28,646 nt of DNA, taken from Bordetella parapertussis (lineage in GTDB: Bacteria > Pseudomonadota > Gammaproteobacteria > Burkholderiales > Burkholderiaceae_B). The stretch is taken from NCBI GenBank assembly GCA_945872285.1, contig CAMBZR010000039.1, forward strand, positions 1 to 28,646, in the 5' to 3' direction. A program made the translations under genes and the position numbers. A model generated the notes under the pieces. That model ran no database searches and was not told where the DNA came from. It saw nothing but the letters and a program-made list of their open reading frames with translations. Below are positions 7,414-16,101 of this stretch, one piece after another; position 1 is the first letter of the stretch, and every line of letters begins with the position of its first letter.

Positions 7414-9526
7414 TCACCTCAATCACCGCATCGACCGCATACGCGCCTTGCCCTGCGGGCATGGCGAGTACGGGGTTTAGGTCGATCGATTGCAGGCGTG
7501 GGCCTGCAGCAACGGCAAACGCGGAGAGCTGTGACAACATCTTTGCCAGCGCTTTGATATCAGCCGGTGTACGGCCACGTGCACCTAGCAAAAGTGGTGC
7601 ACCTTTGATTGAGCGAATCATTGCTTCGGCCACATCTACACCGAAGGGGCAGCGATGTAACACCACGTCTTGCAAAATCTCAACAAAAATCCCCCCTAAA
7701 CCAAACATGGCCATTGGGCCGAAGACGGGGTCGCGGTGAATGCCTAAAATACATTCGACGCCGCCCTTCAATTGCTTGGCAACTAAGACGCCGTCTAGCT
7801 TAGCCTTGGGGGCAGCGGTGCGACCGCGTTGCATCAGCAAGTCAAAGCCTGCGCGTACGTCAGCATCGTTTTCAATATCTAGCAGCACACCGCCGATTTC
7901 AGACTTGTGCAAAATATCTGGGGAGACGATTTTCATCACGACGGGGTAGCCGATTTTCTTTGCGGCTTCAACGGCAGCATCTGCACTGATGCAAACCTCC
8001 TCGGGTGCTGAGGGGATGCCTGCTTGCGCAAGTAATAACTTTGCCTGCGCTTCACTTGGATTGGTGTGTGGCAAGGCGAACGGTGCGATCACGGGCGCGA
8101 CTTGAGCGGCTGGTTTTGCAAAGGCACGACCAAACTGCCCCATGGCTTCAATGGCTACGACCGCGCGAGCAGGATCCTCAAAGACGGTAAAACCATCGCG
8201 TTCATATTCGCGAATCTGATCGCGCCCGCCCATTAATGACAAGGCAAAAATACAATTTGGGTGCTTACTGCGCGCAATATTTAATTGCTCGCGCAACCGC
8301 GGTGCGATACTGGGAACACAACCTGTGTACGTAAAGAAACCCAAGATTGAACTGTATTTGCCCTCGGCAATCAACGCATCGGTGAAAGTGCTGATCAAGG
8401 TCATTTCGTTTAGATACTGTGCAGTGACATCCACGGGATTACGGGGTGCCGCAAACGGCAAGAGCTTTAGCAAGCGTGCTTGTGACTCAGCCGGCATTTC
8501 TGGCATTGGCAAGCCAATGGCATCGGCCGCATCCGAAATAATCACGCCGGCGCCGCCACTGACGGTGATCACGCCAAGGGTGTTATTTTCGGGATAAATC
8601 CCTCGCGCAGCCAAGCGGGCGATATCCAACATTTGCTCGGTGGTTTGCACACGCACCACACCTAACTCTTTGAGCACCGCATCGGTCACGCGATCATCGC
8701 CTGCGATCGATGCCGTGTGCGATTGTGCGGCAGCGCTGCCGACCGCGCTGCGGCCAACCTTCATCATGACCACCGGTTTGCGTGCGCGGCGTGCGGCCTC
8801 AAGGCCCGCGACAAACCCAGCAGCCTCTTTGATGCCCTCTGAATACAACATGATGACGGTGGTGTCTGGGTCATCGACCGCAACTTGCAACATATCGCCC
8901 ACGGTTAAGTCGGCCTCGTTGCCGGTCATGATGAGCGCAGACAAACCAATATCGTTGGCGGTTGCCACGGCCATTAAATGCGCCCCATAGGCGCCCGACT
9001 GACTAATAATCGCCACGCCACCTGGCTTTGGAAACTCAAGCTCACAGCCGGTTGCAAAGGTTGCGTAAAACTTATGGACGGGGTTGATCAGGCCTAAAGA
9101 ATTGGGGCCGATCAGGCGCATGCCATGCTCATGAGCCACTCGTACCAATTCGAGTTGAGCCGCGGCACCTTCGGGGCCCGTTTCGGCAAAGCCTGAGCTA
9201 AATAAGATCGCCGCCGCGCAACCGCGCTCGGCCAAGGCACGCACCGATTCAAGTGCGGCCGAGGCCGGCACGATCACAATCCCCACATCTGGGGTTTCAG
9301 GCAAAGCGGCAATCGAGGCGTAGCTGGGCAGTCCTTGCACCGTTGCGCGATTTGGGTTCACCGGGAAAATCTTGCCTTTGTAGCCTTGGCTTAACATGTA
9401 CGAAATTGGCCGCCCGCCAATACGCAAGGGGTCATCCGAGGCACCGATCACGGCAACCGACTGCGGTTTAAGTAGCTTGAGCAAGCGCGCAGGGTCATTG
9501 GGGCGTGCTGGGTGTGGGGCGGTCAT
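7406..9526 (-). CDS. NDP-forming acyl-CoA synthetase (fused alpha-beta subunits)
   Basis: A 706-residue protein of the ADP-forming acetyl-CoA synthetase / protein-acetyltransferase superfamily. Order: CoA-binding Rossmann domain (about 14-140, SVAVIGASDDPLRIGGRP), succinyl-CoA-ligase-like flavodoxin domains (about 165-460) with the phospho-histidine H270 in AQSHTASIAG, then an ATP-grasp domain (about 490-706). No acetyltransferase domain follows, so it is a ligase-type member making acyl-CoA from a carboxylic acid, ATP and CoA. The start at 9526 has a GGAG site about 10 bases upstream; a longer frame reaches 9631 but its N-terminus lacks family similarity. It ends inside the tail of the convergent dehydratase gene. 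Acid substrate unknown; such genes are common in aromatic and branched acid catabolic clusters of Burkholderiales. Confidence 0.87.
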   Translation of the reverse strand: MTAPHPARPNDPARLLKLLKPQSVAVIGASDDPLRIGGRPISYMLSQGYKGKIFPVNPNRATVQGLPSYASIAALPETPDVGIVIVPASAALESVRALAERGCAAAILFSSGFAETGPEGAAAQLELVRVAHEHGMRLIGPNSLGLINPVHKFYATFATGCELEFPKPGGVAIISQSGAYGAHLMAVATANDIGLSALIMTGNEADLTVGDMLQVAVDDPDTTVIMLYSEGIKEAAGFVAGLEAARRARKPVVMMKVGRSAVGSAAAQSHTASIAGDDRVTDAVLKELGVVRVQTTEQMLDIARLAARGIYPENNTLGVITVSGGAGVIISDAADAIGLPMPEMPAESQARLLKLLPFAAPRNPVDVTAQYLNEMTLISTFTDALIAEGKYSSILGFFTYTGCVPSIAPRLREQLNIARSKHPNCIFALSLMGGRDQIREYERDGFTVFEDPARAVVAIEAMGQFGRAFAKPAAQVAPVIAPFALPHTNPSEAQAKLLLAQAGIPSAPEEVCISADAAVEAAKKIGYPVVMKIVSPDILHKSEIGGVLLDIENDADVRAGFDLLMQRGRTAAPKAKLDGVLVAKQLKGGVECILGIHRDPVFGPMAMFGLGGIFVEILQDVVLHRCPFGVDVAEAMIRSIKGAPLLLGARGRTPADIKALAKMLSQLSAFAVAAGPRLQSIDLNPVLAMPAGQGAYAVDAVIEVTT

Positions 9527-9688
9527 TGTGTGGGTCTCCGGCGATATACGAGCGTTGTTATTTGTGTTTAGGGCATCGAAATAGCCTTCGATCATACCGC
9601 CGAGTAAAAACCTGTGTTCAATCCCTAGCAATCTAGTGGGGTTTTCAGTACGATACTCAACTCAGTCTTCTAGCAACTGGGGCTTGTC
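9527..9688. other. Intergenic region upstream of acyl-CoA synthetase
   Basis: This stretch holds the start-proximal region of the minus-strand acyl-CoA synthetase. I see no intact gene in it and no convincing promoter boxes. It lies directly before the dienelactone-hydrolase remnant, and any upstream part of that gene has been lost or scrambled here. Confidence 0.4.
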
Positions 9689-9691
9689 TTA

Positions 9692-9829
9692 AGCCTGCCA
9701 CACGCGTTTCATGCCAAGTATCGTCCAAGCTATTGTGCCGCTGAAGCGAAAAAAGGTTGGGAGCGAGCGCAGGCTTGGTTTAAGAAATATTTGTCATCAA
9801 ATCGGCGGGCTGCTCGCTTGCTCTTTTAA
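9692..9829 (+). pseudogene. C-terminal remnant of dienelactone hydrolase family gene
   Basis: On the plus strand this open stretch translates to SLPHAFHAKYRPSY, a short linker, then GWERAQAWFKKYL, the hallmark C-terminus of dienelactone hydrolase proteins (GHAF-H-A-x-Y-R-P-S-Y, and W-x-R-x-x-x-W-F at the end). It includes the position of the catalytic histidine (codon 9701-9703). An in-frame stop at 9671 blocks it upstream, and there is no start codon or N-terminal part. The homologous portion ends at about 9793, just before the antisense 3' end of the LysR gene, and the frame runs on to a TAA at 9827. This is a dead fragment of a gene of about 230-290 codons. Confidence 0.7.
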
Positions 9830-10708
9830 GAGCGCGGCAAAGATTTCTGCCAAAGGCGAGCGACTGGCGGTTTGTGGGTAAATCAAGGCGTAGCGGGTGA
9901 TCACCTCAGTCTTGAGTGGGCGGATGACCACCTCGCTTTGTGCGAAGTAGGCGGCCGTCAAGCGGCCCACCATGGTGATGCCCGCACCCGCAGCAACCAG
10001 CGCGCAGGCGATGGATGAGCTTGGCGTTTCCATCAACACATTCGCAGTCGCTCCTTCAGATTGAAAGGCATCATCAATTTGATACCGAAGATAACTGTGT
10101 TGCGAGAGCAAGATCATCCGCTCGTCATTCAGGTCTTTGCAGGAAATCACTTTTTTTCTTGCCAGAGGATGCTTCGGCGGCAAGACAACGACGACTTGTG
10201 CAGCGGGTAAGGGTTCGAAATCAATCGCCTGACGTGCTAGCGGTAGCTCGACCACACCAATATCAAATTGGTGTGTCGCGACCAAATCTGCGATTTGACG
10301 TGAAGGTAGGCTCTGTAAAAAAACCGTGACATTCGGGCGGGTGTCTAATAACTGCGCGATGGCGTGGGGCACCATGCCTTGCGCAAGGGCGGGTAAACAG
10401 GCTACGCGCAAGGCGCCGGTGCGCCTTAACCGAATATCTTGTGCCACCTGAGCGATGCGCTCAACGCCGCTGTAAAGCGGTTCAACCTCTCTGAAAAGGG
10501 CTTCGGCCTCGGGGGTTGGGATCAGTTTGCGCCCATGCCTGACAAACAGCGCGAACCCTAGTCGTAGTTCTAGCAGCCCGATGGTGCGACTCACACCGGG
10601 CTGGGTCACGTTCAGCAGCTTGGCGGCCCCCACCACACTACCCGCGAGCATGACCGAGCGAAACGCCTCAATATGCTTAAGATTTATTTCAGCTTTCATG
10701 TATAACAT
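9797..10708 (-). CDS. LysR family transcriptional regulator
   Basis: A 303-residue LysR-type regulator. Residues 1-65 form the winged helix-turn-helix (LKHIEAFRSVMLAGSVVGAA, then VTQPGVSRTIGLLE), and about 95-295 the periplasmic-binding-protein-like effector domain. The pattern around the helix resembles the NocR/OccR/GcvA-like branch that controls opine and amino-acid genes; this is from memory, not a search. It is transcribed away from the ABC-transporter/oxidase operon, the classic LysR arrangement, so it most likely activates that operon in response to the imported compound. ATGs at 10708 and 10699 are both possible; neither has a good ribosome site. The tail overlaps a plus-strand gene remnant. 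Confidence 0.87.
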   Translation of the reverse strand: MLYMKAEINLKHIEAFRSVMLAGSVVGAAKLLNVTQPGVSRTIGLLELRLGFALFVRHGRKLIPTPEAEALFREVEPLYSGVERIAQVAQDIRLRRTGALRVACLPALAQGMVPHAIAQLLDTRPNVTVFLQSLPSRQIADLVATHQFDIGVVELPLARQAIDFEPLPAAQVVVVLPPKHPLARKKVISCKDLNDERMILLSQHSYLRYQIDDAFQSEGATANVLMETPSSSIACALVAAGAGITMVGRLTAAYFAQSEVVIRPLKTEVITRYALIYPQTASRSPLAEIFAALLKEQASSPPI

Positions 10709-10831
10709 TTAAGCATAAGCAAAGCGAAAAATGTACATATTATTTTGTTGAAACTAGGACTAAGCTAGGTTTGCACAGGTTCGACAGACCATTTTGTGCC
10801 AAACGAAGGTGTTCCGAACAGGAGAACTCTA
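10709..10831. promoter_or_regulatory. Divergent control region, LysR / transporter-oxidase operon
   Basis: The 123 bases between divergent starts should contain the LysR binding sites and the operon promoter. Visible elements are an AT-rich stretch at 10709-10747 with the palindrome ATGTACAT (10731-10738), and a direct repeat CTAGG at 10754 and 10765, one helical turn apart. A TTGAAA hexamer (10748-10753) could be a -35 but has no good -10 at normal spacing, which would suit an activator-dependent promoter. An AGGAG ribosome site lies before the binding-protein start. Confidence 0.45.
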
Positions 10832-11863
10832 ATGAGTAAGCTTTTCGTATTTTTAACAACGCTGGTGTTGGCCTTGTCGCTAGGCAATCAGGCCACTGCA
10901 CAGCAAAAGTTAGTGGTCGCGGGGTATGGTGGTTCGTTCGAAGACATTATGCGCAAAGATATTTTTCCGGCCTTTGAAAAAAAGCATAACGTCAAGATTG
11001 ATTTTGTTGCTGGCAACTCAACCAATACGGTTGCACGCTTGCAGGCACAAAAAGGCAATCAAGAGATTGATGTGGCAATTGTGGATGACGGCCCAATGTA
11101 TCAGGCCATTGCCTTAGGTTTTTGTGCGCCTATCGAAGGCATGCCGGTTGATGATATTTATAAAACGGCACGCTACAAAGACGATAAAGCGGTGGGGTTA
11201 GGTATCGTGGCTACGGGCATCATGTACAACAAAAAGATTTTTGCCGAAAAGGGTTGGGCAGTACCGACCTCTTGGAACGACCTGGCCGATCCAAAATTTA
11301 AGAAACTTGTTGTGATTCCGCCCCTCAATAACACCTATGGCTTACACGCAGTTATTGAGTTTGCCCGGCAAGGCGGAGGCGGTGAAAAGAATATCGACCC
11401 AGGTTTTAAAGCGTTTAAGGATAAAGTTGGGCCAAACGTGTTGGTGTACGAGCCCTCGCCTGGCAAAATGACTGAGCTCTTTCAAAGCGGCCAAGCGGTA
11501 ATTGGCGTCTGGGGCACTGGCCGCGTGAAGTCTTTCGCGGATACGGGTTTCCCAGTCGGGTTTGTATACCCTAAAGAAGGCGCATATGTCTTACTCGCTT
11601 CGGCGTGTCCGGTTGCCAAAGCGAAGGCTAACCCTTTAGCGCAAGAATTTGTTCGCTATCTGTTAACCCCTGAAATTCAAAGCGTCATGGGTAGCTCGTA
11701 CGGCTATGGTCCGGTTAACAAAAAAGCGACTATTAAAGACGATGCCAATGTCCCCCTGCCAATCGGAAAGCGTGCGGCGGACTTGATCGTTGCCGATTGG
11801 GACGTCATTAACAACAATCGTGAGGCTTGGAATAAACGTTGGACACGTGAAATTGAGCGCTAA
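10832..11863 (+). CDS. ABC transporter periplasmic substrate-binding protein (PotD-like)
   Basis: A 343-residue extracellular solute-binding protein of the polyamine/iron type. A Sec signal peptide is clear: MSKLF, a hydrophobic core, and a likely cut after Ala in NQATAQQ (about residue 23). The mature protein starts KLVVAGYGGSFEDIMRKD, typical of this group. The start at 10832 follows an AGGAG site; an upstream in-frame ATG at 10796 would put a charged stretch before the signal peptide and is unlikely. It is the first gene of the operon, followed 34 bases later by its ATPase. Members bind polyamines, opines, amino acids or related cations; the ligand here is unknown, but the downstream amine-oxidising enzymes suggest a nitrogen-containing one. 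Confidence 0.92.
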   Translation: MSKLFVFLTTLVLALSLGNQATAQQKLVVAGYGGSFEDIMRKDIFPAFEKKHNVKIDFVAGNSTNTVARLQAQKGNQEIDVAIVDDGPMYQAIALGFCAPIEGMPVDDIYKTARYKDDKAVGLGIVATGIMYNKKIFAEKGWAVPTSWNDLADPKFKKLVVIPPLNNTYGLHAVIEFARQGGGGEKNIDPGFKAFKDKVGPNVLVYEPSPGKMTELFQSGQAVIGVWGTGRVKSFADTGFPVGFVYPKEGAYVLLASACPVAKAKANPLAQEFVRYLLTPEIQSVMGSSYGYGPVNKKATIKDDANVPLPIGKRAADLIVADWDVINNNREAWNKRWTREIER

Positions 11864-11897
11864 TGTTTGATCGTCTAAGTATCAGTGCTGCCGTGCC

Positions 11898-12953
11898 ATG
11901 AGCTATCTTGTTTTAAATAACTTGACTAAGCGCTATGGTACGGCCGCCGCAGTCGACGGGCTGAGCCTGTCGATTGCGCAAGGCGAGTTTGTCTCGCTGT
12001 TAGGCCCGTCGGGCTGCGGTAAAACAACCACCCTGCAGATGATTGCGGGGTTTGTTGAGCCGACGGCTGGCAGCATTGTGTTGAACGGAAAAGAGCTGCG
12101 CATTGTCCCCGCGAATCGGCGAGGGTTAGGGATTGTGTTTCAAAACTACGCGCTGTTTCCACACATGACCACTGCGCAGAACGTAGCCTTTGGCCTTGAG
12201 ATGCAAGGCGTGTCTACGGCAGAGTGTGCGGATCGCGTGGCCGACATTCTTAAAATGGTGGGCCTCACGCATCTGGCTGACCGTTATCCAGCGCGTATGT
12301 CGGGTGGGCAACAGCAACGCGTGGCGTTAGCACGCGCCTTGGTGATCAAGCCAAGTGTGTTGTTGCTTGACGAACCTCTGTCTAATCTTGATGCAAAGTT
12401 GCGCGAAGAGATGCAGCTTGAGTTGCGTAGTATTCAGCGCACACTCGGTACGACAACGGTGTTGGTGACACACGATCAATCCGAGGCGCTTGCCTTGTCT
12501 GATCGCATTGTTGTGATGAACCAAGGTCGGGTTGAGCAAATTGCCGAGCCTTTTGCTGCCTATGAACAACCCCAGTCTGAGTTTGTGGGGGGGTTTTTAG
12601 GCAAAGCGAATATTTTTCAAACACAGGCAGAGGTATCTGCCGCGACACCCTCTATTCGGATTGGTGAAGCGGTGCTGCCACTTGACGGCACCACGACACC
12701 TTTAGGTAGCGTCCTCGTACGGCCAGAAAAAATTCTTTTTACAGACCCGCAGCCTGCAGCGTTGCCGGGCATCATGAAGACACGCGTGTTTCAGGGTAAT
12801 CACTGGTTGTGTTTAGTCAGTACCTCAGTCGGCGATGTCTTGGTGATTCGACAAAATGATAGCGTTGCCGTGCCAGACGAAGGTACAGCTGTGCACTTGC
12901 GTTGGCGTGCGCAGGATATGCGCGCAGTCCTGTCCTCTCAGCCGAAAGTTTAG
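11898..12953 (+). CDS. ABC transporter ATP-binding protein (PotA-like)
   Basis: A 351-residue ATPase energising the importer on the cytoplasmic side of the inner membrane. It has Walker A GPSGCGKT (36-43), Q-loop glutamine at 82, signature SGGQQQ (135-140), Walker B LLLDEP (155-160), H-loop H192, and a C-terminal TOBE-type domain (about 275-345), as in PotA and other spermidine/putrescine-type importers. It sits between the binding protein and two permeases. The ATG at 11898 gives the normal N-terminus; there is no strong ribosome site in front of it. Confidence 0.93.
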   Translation: MSYLVLNNLTKRYGTAAAVDGLSLSIAQGEFVSLLGPSGCGKTTTLQMIAGFVEPTAGSIVLNGKELRIVPANRRGLGIVFQNYALFPHMTTAQNVAFGLEMQGVSTAECADRVADILKMVGLTHLADRYPARMSGGQQQRVALARALVIKPSVLLLDEPLSNLDAKLREEMQLELRSIQRTLGTTTVLVTHDQSEALALSDRIVVMNQGRVEQIAEPFAAYEQPQSEFVGGFLGKANIFQTQAEVSAATPSIRIGEAVLPLDGTTTPLGSVLVRPEKILFTDPQPAALPGIMKTRVFQGNHWLCLVSTSVGDVLVIRQNDSVAVPDEGTAVHLRWRAQDMRAVLSSQPKV

Positions 12954-12966
12954 CTGGTCAGCGCTG

Positions 12967-13827
12967 ATGGTGATCAAACCTACACAAGCGCCTTGGCTGC
13001 TGAGCACCCCAGCCTTGGTGCTGTACGCCACTTTTTTGATTGCGCCGCTTGCCAGTGTGTTTTTGATCAGCTTCTTTAATTTCGAGTTTTACGGTGGGAT
13101 ACAAGTTTCGTTCTCGCTTAAAAACTATCTAGAGATCTTGACTGACAGCTACTATTACGAAGTTTTTGCGCGAACCTTCGGTGTGGCCTTCGCCGTTACA
13201 CTCGCCTGCGTGGTGTTGGGTACCGCTGAGGCCTATGTGTTGTCGCGTATGCGCAATCCCTGGAAAGGCTTATTTTTAATGGTAGTTTTAGGGCCCCTAC
13301 TCATCTCCGTGGTGGTTCGTACCTTAGGCTGGGCACTGTTGTTTGGTTCGACCGGTTTGATTAGCAAAGCCCTGCAGGCGCTTGGCCTAGCTTCTGGGCC
13401 GGTCAGTTTGATGTATTCAAATCTTGGTGTCGGGATTGCGCTCACGCACGTGATGGTGCCCTTCATGGTAATCGCGGTGTGGGCCTCCCTGCAACGAATC
13501 AACCCCTCGACCGAAGCTGCGGCTTTATCGTTGGGGGCGAGCCAGCTCACGGTGATCAGACGTGTGATTGTGCCGCAAGTGATGCCTGGAATCTTATCGG
13601 GTTCGATTATGGTGTTTGCGATGTCAGCGAGTGCTTTCGCAACGCCTGCGATTGTAGGTGGCCGCCGTTTGAAAACGGTTGCAACTGCAGCCTATGATGA
13701 ATTTTTAAATACCTTGAATTGGCCGCTTGGCGCAGCGTTGGCCATGCTCTTGCTGGTGGCGACGATCGTTGTGCTGATCTCGACCAATCGTTTAATCGAA
13801 AAGCGCTACGGCGCGGTTTTTAACTAA
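12967..13827 (+). CDS. ABC transporter permease (PotB-like)
   Basis: A 286-residue inner-membrane permease with about six hydrophobic helices and the EAA loop that docks the ATPase (AALSLGASQLTVIRRVIVPQ, about residues 182-201). It is the PotB-type partner of the next gene. An ATG at 12967, 13 bases after the ATPase stop, gives the N-terminus MVIKPTQAPWLLSTPAL; the open frame extends upstream to 12856 inside the ATPase gene, but that extension has no membrane-protein character. Part of the operon. Confidence 0.9.
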   Translation: MVIKPTQAPWLLSTPALVLYATFLIAPLASVFLISFFNFEFYGGIQVSFSLKNYLEILTDSYYYEVFARTFGVAFAVTLACVVLGTAEAYVLSRMRNPWKGLFLMVVLGPLLISVVVRTLGWALLFGSTGLISKALQALGLASGPVSLMYSNLGVGIALTHVMVPFMVIAVWASLQRINPSTEAAALSLGASQLTVIRRVIVPQVMPGILSGSIMVFAMSASAFATPAIVGGRRLKTVATAAYDEFLNTLNWPLGAALAMLLLVATIVVLISTNRLIEKRYGAVFN

Positions 13828-13836
13828 GGGGCGAAT

Positions 13837-14640
13837 ATGTTTTTACGCAACGGCCCCATCGGTTTGATTTTTCATACGTTATTCATTTTGTTTATCCTTG
13901 CGCCAATCATCATGGTCTGCGCCGTGGCGTTCACGGGTGATGGCTTTATTTCGTTGCCAGTGAATGGCCTGTCGCTGCGCTGGTTCAAGGCGATCTTGAA
14001 CAATCCGCGGTTCATGGATGCGTTTGTGTTTAGCCTGGGGCTTGGCTTGATCTCGGCCTCGATCGCGATTGTGATCGCAATCCCGTCTGCGTTGGCCACC
14101 GCGCGCTATCAGTTTCGTGGGCGCGAAGCGCTGATGGCGTTTTTCCTGTCGCCCTTGATGATCCCGCATATTGTTTTAGGGCTAGCGTTTTTAAAATTCT
14201 TTACCAGCATCGGTGTATCGGGCACTTATTTTGGTTTGGTGGTCGCACACACCATTGTGGTGATGCCTTACGCACTTAGGCTTGTGCTCGCGTCAGCGAC
14301 TGGTCTTGATCCGTCTCTTGAGCGTGCGGCGTTGTCGCTGGGGGCGTCTACCTGGACGACTTTTCGTCGCATCGTTTTGCCACTGATCATGCCCGGCGTA
14401 GTGAGTGGTTGGGTGATCGCCTTTATCACCAGTTTTGACGAACTCACGATGTCGATTTTTATCGCCTCGCCATCGACCACAACTTTACCTGTGCGGATTT
14501 TCTTGCATATTGAAGATACGATTGATCCGCTGGTCACAGCGGTTTCAGCCGCACTGATTTACATCACCATGATTGCGATTTTTATTCTTGATCGCGCCAT
14601 CGGACTTGAAAAACTTTTTGTTGGAAAGGGACGTGCTTAA
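13837..14640 (+). CDS. ABC transporter permease (PotC-like)
   Basis: A 267-residue second permease with about six membrane segments and an EAA loop, AALSLGASTWTTFRRIVLPL (about residues 167-186). It pairs with the preceding gene to form the heterodimeric channel. AGGGGCG lies just before the ATG as ribosome site. Its TAA stop overlaps the next ATG by one base (TAATG), so the first flavoprotein is translationally coupled to the transporter. That coupling is good evidence that uptake and oxidation serve the same substrate. Confidence 0.92.
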   Translation: MFLRNGPIGLIFHTLFILFILAPIIMVCAVAFTGDGFISLPVNGLSLRWFKAILNNPRFMDAFVFSLGLGLISASIAIVIAIPSALATARYQFRGREALMAFFLSPLMIPHIVLGLAFLKFFTSIGVSGTYFGLVVAHTIVVMPYALRLVLASATGLDPSLERAALSLGASTWTTFRRIVLPLIMPGVVSGWVIAFITSFDELTMSIFIASPSTTTLPVRIFLHIEDTIDPLVTAVSAALIYITMIAIFILDRAIGLEKLFVGKGRA

Positions 14641-15812
14641 TGAGCAACACAATAGAACACGAGGCGCTTGCCCCACCGCGACCGCGGCACCATAAAGGGG
14701 TGTACGACGCCTTAGTCATTGGGGGCGGTTTGGTCGGCTCGGCTGTGGCGTTTGGCTTGCGCCAAAAAGTTGACCATGTTGCAGTGCTTGATGAAGGCGA
14801 TATCGCTTTTCGCGCGTCGCGCGGTAATTTTGGTTTGGTGTGGGTGCAAAGTAAAGGCATGGGTATGCCGGCCTATGGGCACTGGACGATGTCGTCTCAA
14901 GCCTTGTGGCCTGAGTTGGCGCGTTTGCTGAACGAGATCACGGGTTTAGAGGTTGGGTTAGAGCAGCAAGGTGGCTTACACCCCGTGCTCAATGAAGAAG
15001 AGTACGAACAACGCATCAAGTTTATGACCACGTTGATGGGCCAACCTGGCATGGTGCAGTACGACTGGAAAATGCTCGATCACAAAGAGCTTAAAGATTT
15101 GGTGCCAGGGATTGGCCCCGAGGTTTTGGGTGCCACGCATACGTCTGTCGATGGCGTCGCGAATCCGTTGAAGATGTTACGCGCGTTGCACACGGCCTTT
15201 GATCGTCAAAAGGTCGACTATCTGCCGCTGCATCCTGTGGGCGAGATTGAGCAAAAAAATGGCGTCTTTGAAATGACCACACCACACGGTGTGATTCGCG
15301 CCCATAAGGTGGTGCTGGCCTCGGGCTTAAACAACCAAACGCTGGGTAACAAAGTGGGCTTATCAATCCCCGTGCGACCTCAGCGCGGCCAGATTGTGGT
15401 GCTTGAGCGCACCCGCCGTATGTTGCACACGCCTTTCAGCACGCTGCGGCAGATGGATGAAGGCACTTGGCTGATTGGGGATTCGCAAGAGGAAGCAGGT
15501 TATGTCGATGGCATCGTTGGTTTGCCCGTGCTGGCGACCTTGGCGGATCGCGCCGTACGCACGATGCCAGCGCTCAAGCACGTGCGCGTGGTGCGGTCTT
15601 GGTCAGCACTGCGCGTCATGTCTAAAGATGGCTTTCCAATTTACGAACAATCTGCGACGCATCCTGGTGCGTTTGTGGCTACCTGTCATAGCGGCGTGAC
15701 GTTAGCGGCTGCGCACGCCTTGCGGATTGCCCCCATGGTGATTGAGGGCGCATTGCCCGACACGATGGCTCCTTTTTCAACTCGGAGGTTTCATGTACAA
15801 CAGGCTGCCTGA
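14640..15812 (+). CDS. DAO-type FAD-dependent oxidoreductase (HcnC/OoxB-like), copy 1
   Basis: A 390-residue flavoprotein of the D-amino-acid oxidase/glycine oxidase fold. The FAD-binding motif is VIGGGLVGS (26-34), preceded by a roughly 20-residue N-terminal extension. The mid-part has SIPVRPQRGQIVVLE and the C-terminal flavin loop VATCHSGVTLAAAHA (about residues 349-363). In HcnABC, opine oxidases (OoxAB, NoxAB) and bacterial L-proline/D-amino-acid dehydrogenases, this subunit oxidises a C-N bond, passing electrons to the membrane quinone pool through the partner subunits. Here the Fer2-type and HcnB-like genes follow immediately; the Fer2 gene starts 20 bases before this stop. Substrate specificity cannot be read. 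Sarcosine oxidase beta subunit is the main alternative family name. Confidence 0.88.
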   Translation: MSNTIEHEALAPPRPRHHKGVYDALVIGGGLVGSAVAFGLRQKVDHVAVLDEGDIAFRASRGNFGLVWVQSKGMGMPAYGHWTMSSQALWPELARLLNEITGLEVGLEQQGGLHPVLNEEEYEQRIKFMTTLMGQPGMVQYDWKMLDHKELKDLVPGIGPEVLGATHTSVDGVANPLKMLRALHTAFDRQKVDYLPLHPVGEIEQKNGVFEMTTPHGVIRAHKVVLASGLNNQTLGNKVGLSIPVRPQRGQIVVLERTRRMLHTPFSTLRQMDEGTWLIGDSQEEAGYVDGIVGLPVLATLADRAVRTMPALKHVRVVRSWSALRVMSKDGFPIYEQSATHPGAFVATCHSGVTLAAAHALRIAPMVIEGALPDTMAPFSTRRFHVQQAA

Positions 15813-16101
15813 AGCACAGCAAGCCTTAGCGCTTGCGCCAGTAGTTGTCACCATCAACGGTCAAACCGTGCAATGTCGCGCGGGCGATAGCGTCGCAGCG
15901 GCCTTATTAGCGGCAGGGGTCAACGAGTGTCGCGATACTGCAGTCAAAGACGTGCCACGTGGTCCGTTCTGTTTAATGGGCATTTGTTATGACTGCCTGG
16001 TGATGATCGATGGTCAACCCAACCAGCAAGGCTGCATGATCCCCGTGCGTAGTGGCATGAAAATCGAACGCCAACTAGGCGCACGTGAGGTACAAGAATG
16101 A
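15793..16101 (+). CDS. (2Fe-2S)-binding protein (HcnA-like / sarcosine oxidase alpha N-terminal type)
   Basis: A 102-residue ferredoxin-like protein of the Fer2_4 type. The cluster cysteines are C60, C65 and C68 (PFCLMGICYDCLV) and C81 (QQGCMIPVR), in the order typical of HcnA and of the N-terminal domain of some opine oxidase and sarcosine oxidase alpha subunits. It carries electrons within the flavoprotein complex. A GGAGG ribosome site lies 5-9 bases before the ATG at 15793. It overlaps the upstream flavoprotein by 20 bases and the downstream one by 4 (ATGA), strong signs of translational coupling and a stoichiometric complex. Confidence 0.93.
   Translation: MYNRLPEAQQALALAPVVVTINGQTVQCRAGDSVAAALLAAGVNECRDTAVKDVPRGPFCLMGICYDCLVMIDGQPNQQGCMIPVRSGMKIERQLGAREVQE

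Noticed and set aside
9527..9631. 35-residue N-terminal extension of the acyl-CoA synthetase
   Set aside because: It lacks family similarity, and the ATG at 9526 has a GGAG ribosome site and gives the standard start.
10796..10831. Upstream in-frame ATG that would extend the substrate-binding protein
   Set aside because: It places a charged 12-residue stretch before an otherwise normal Sec signal peptide; the ATG at 10832 has a good AGGAG site.
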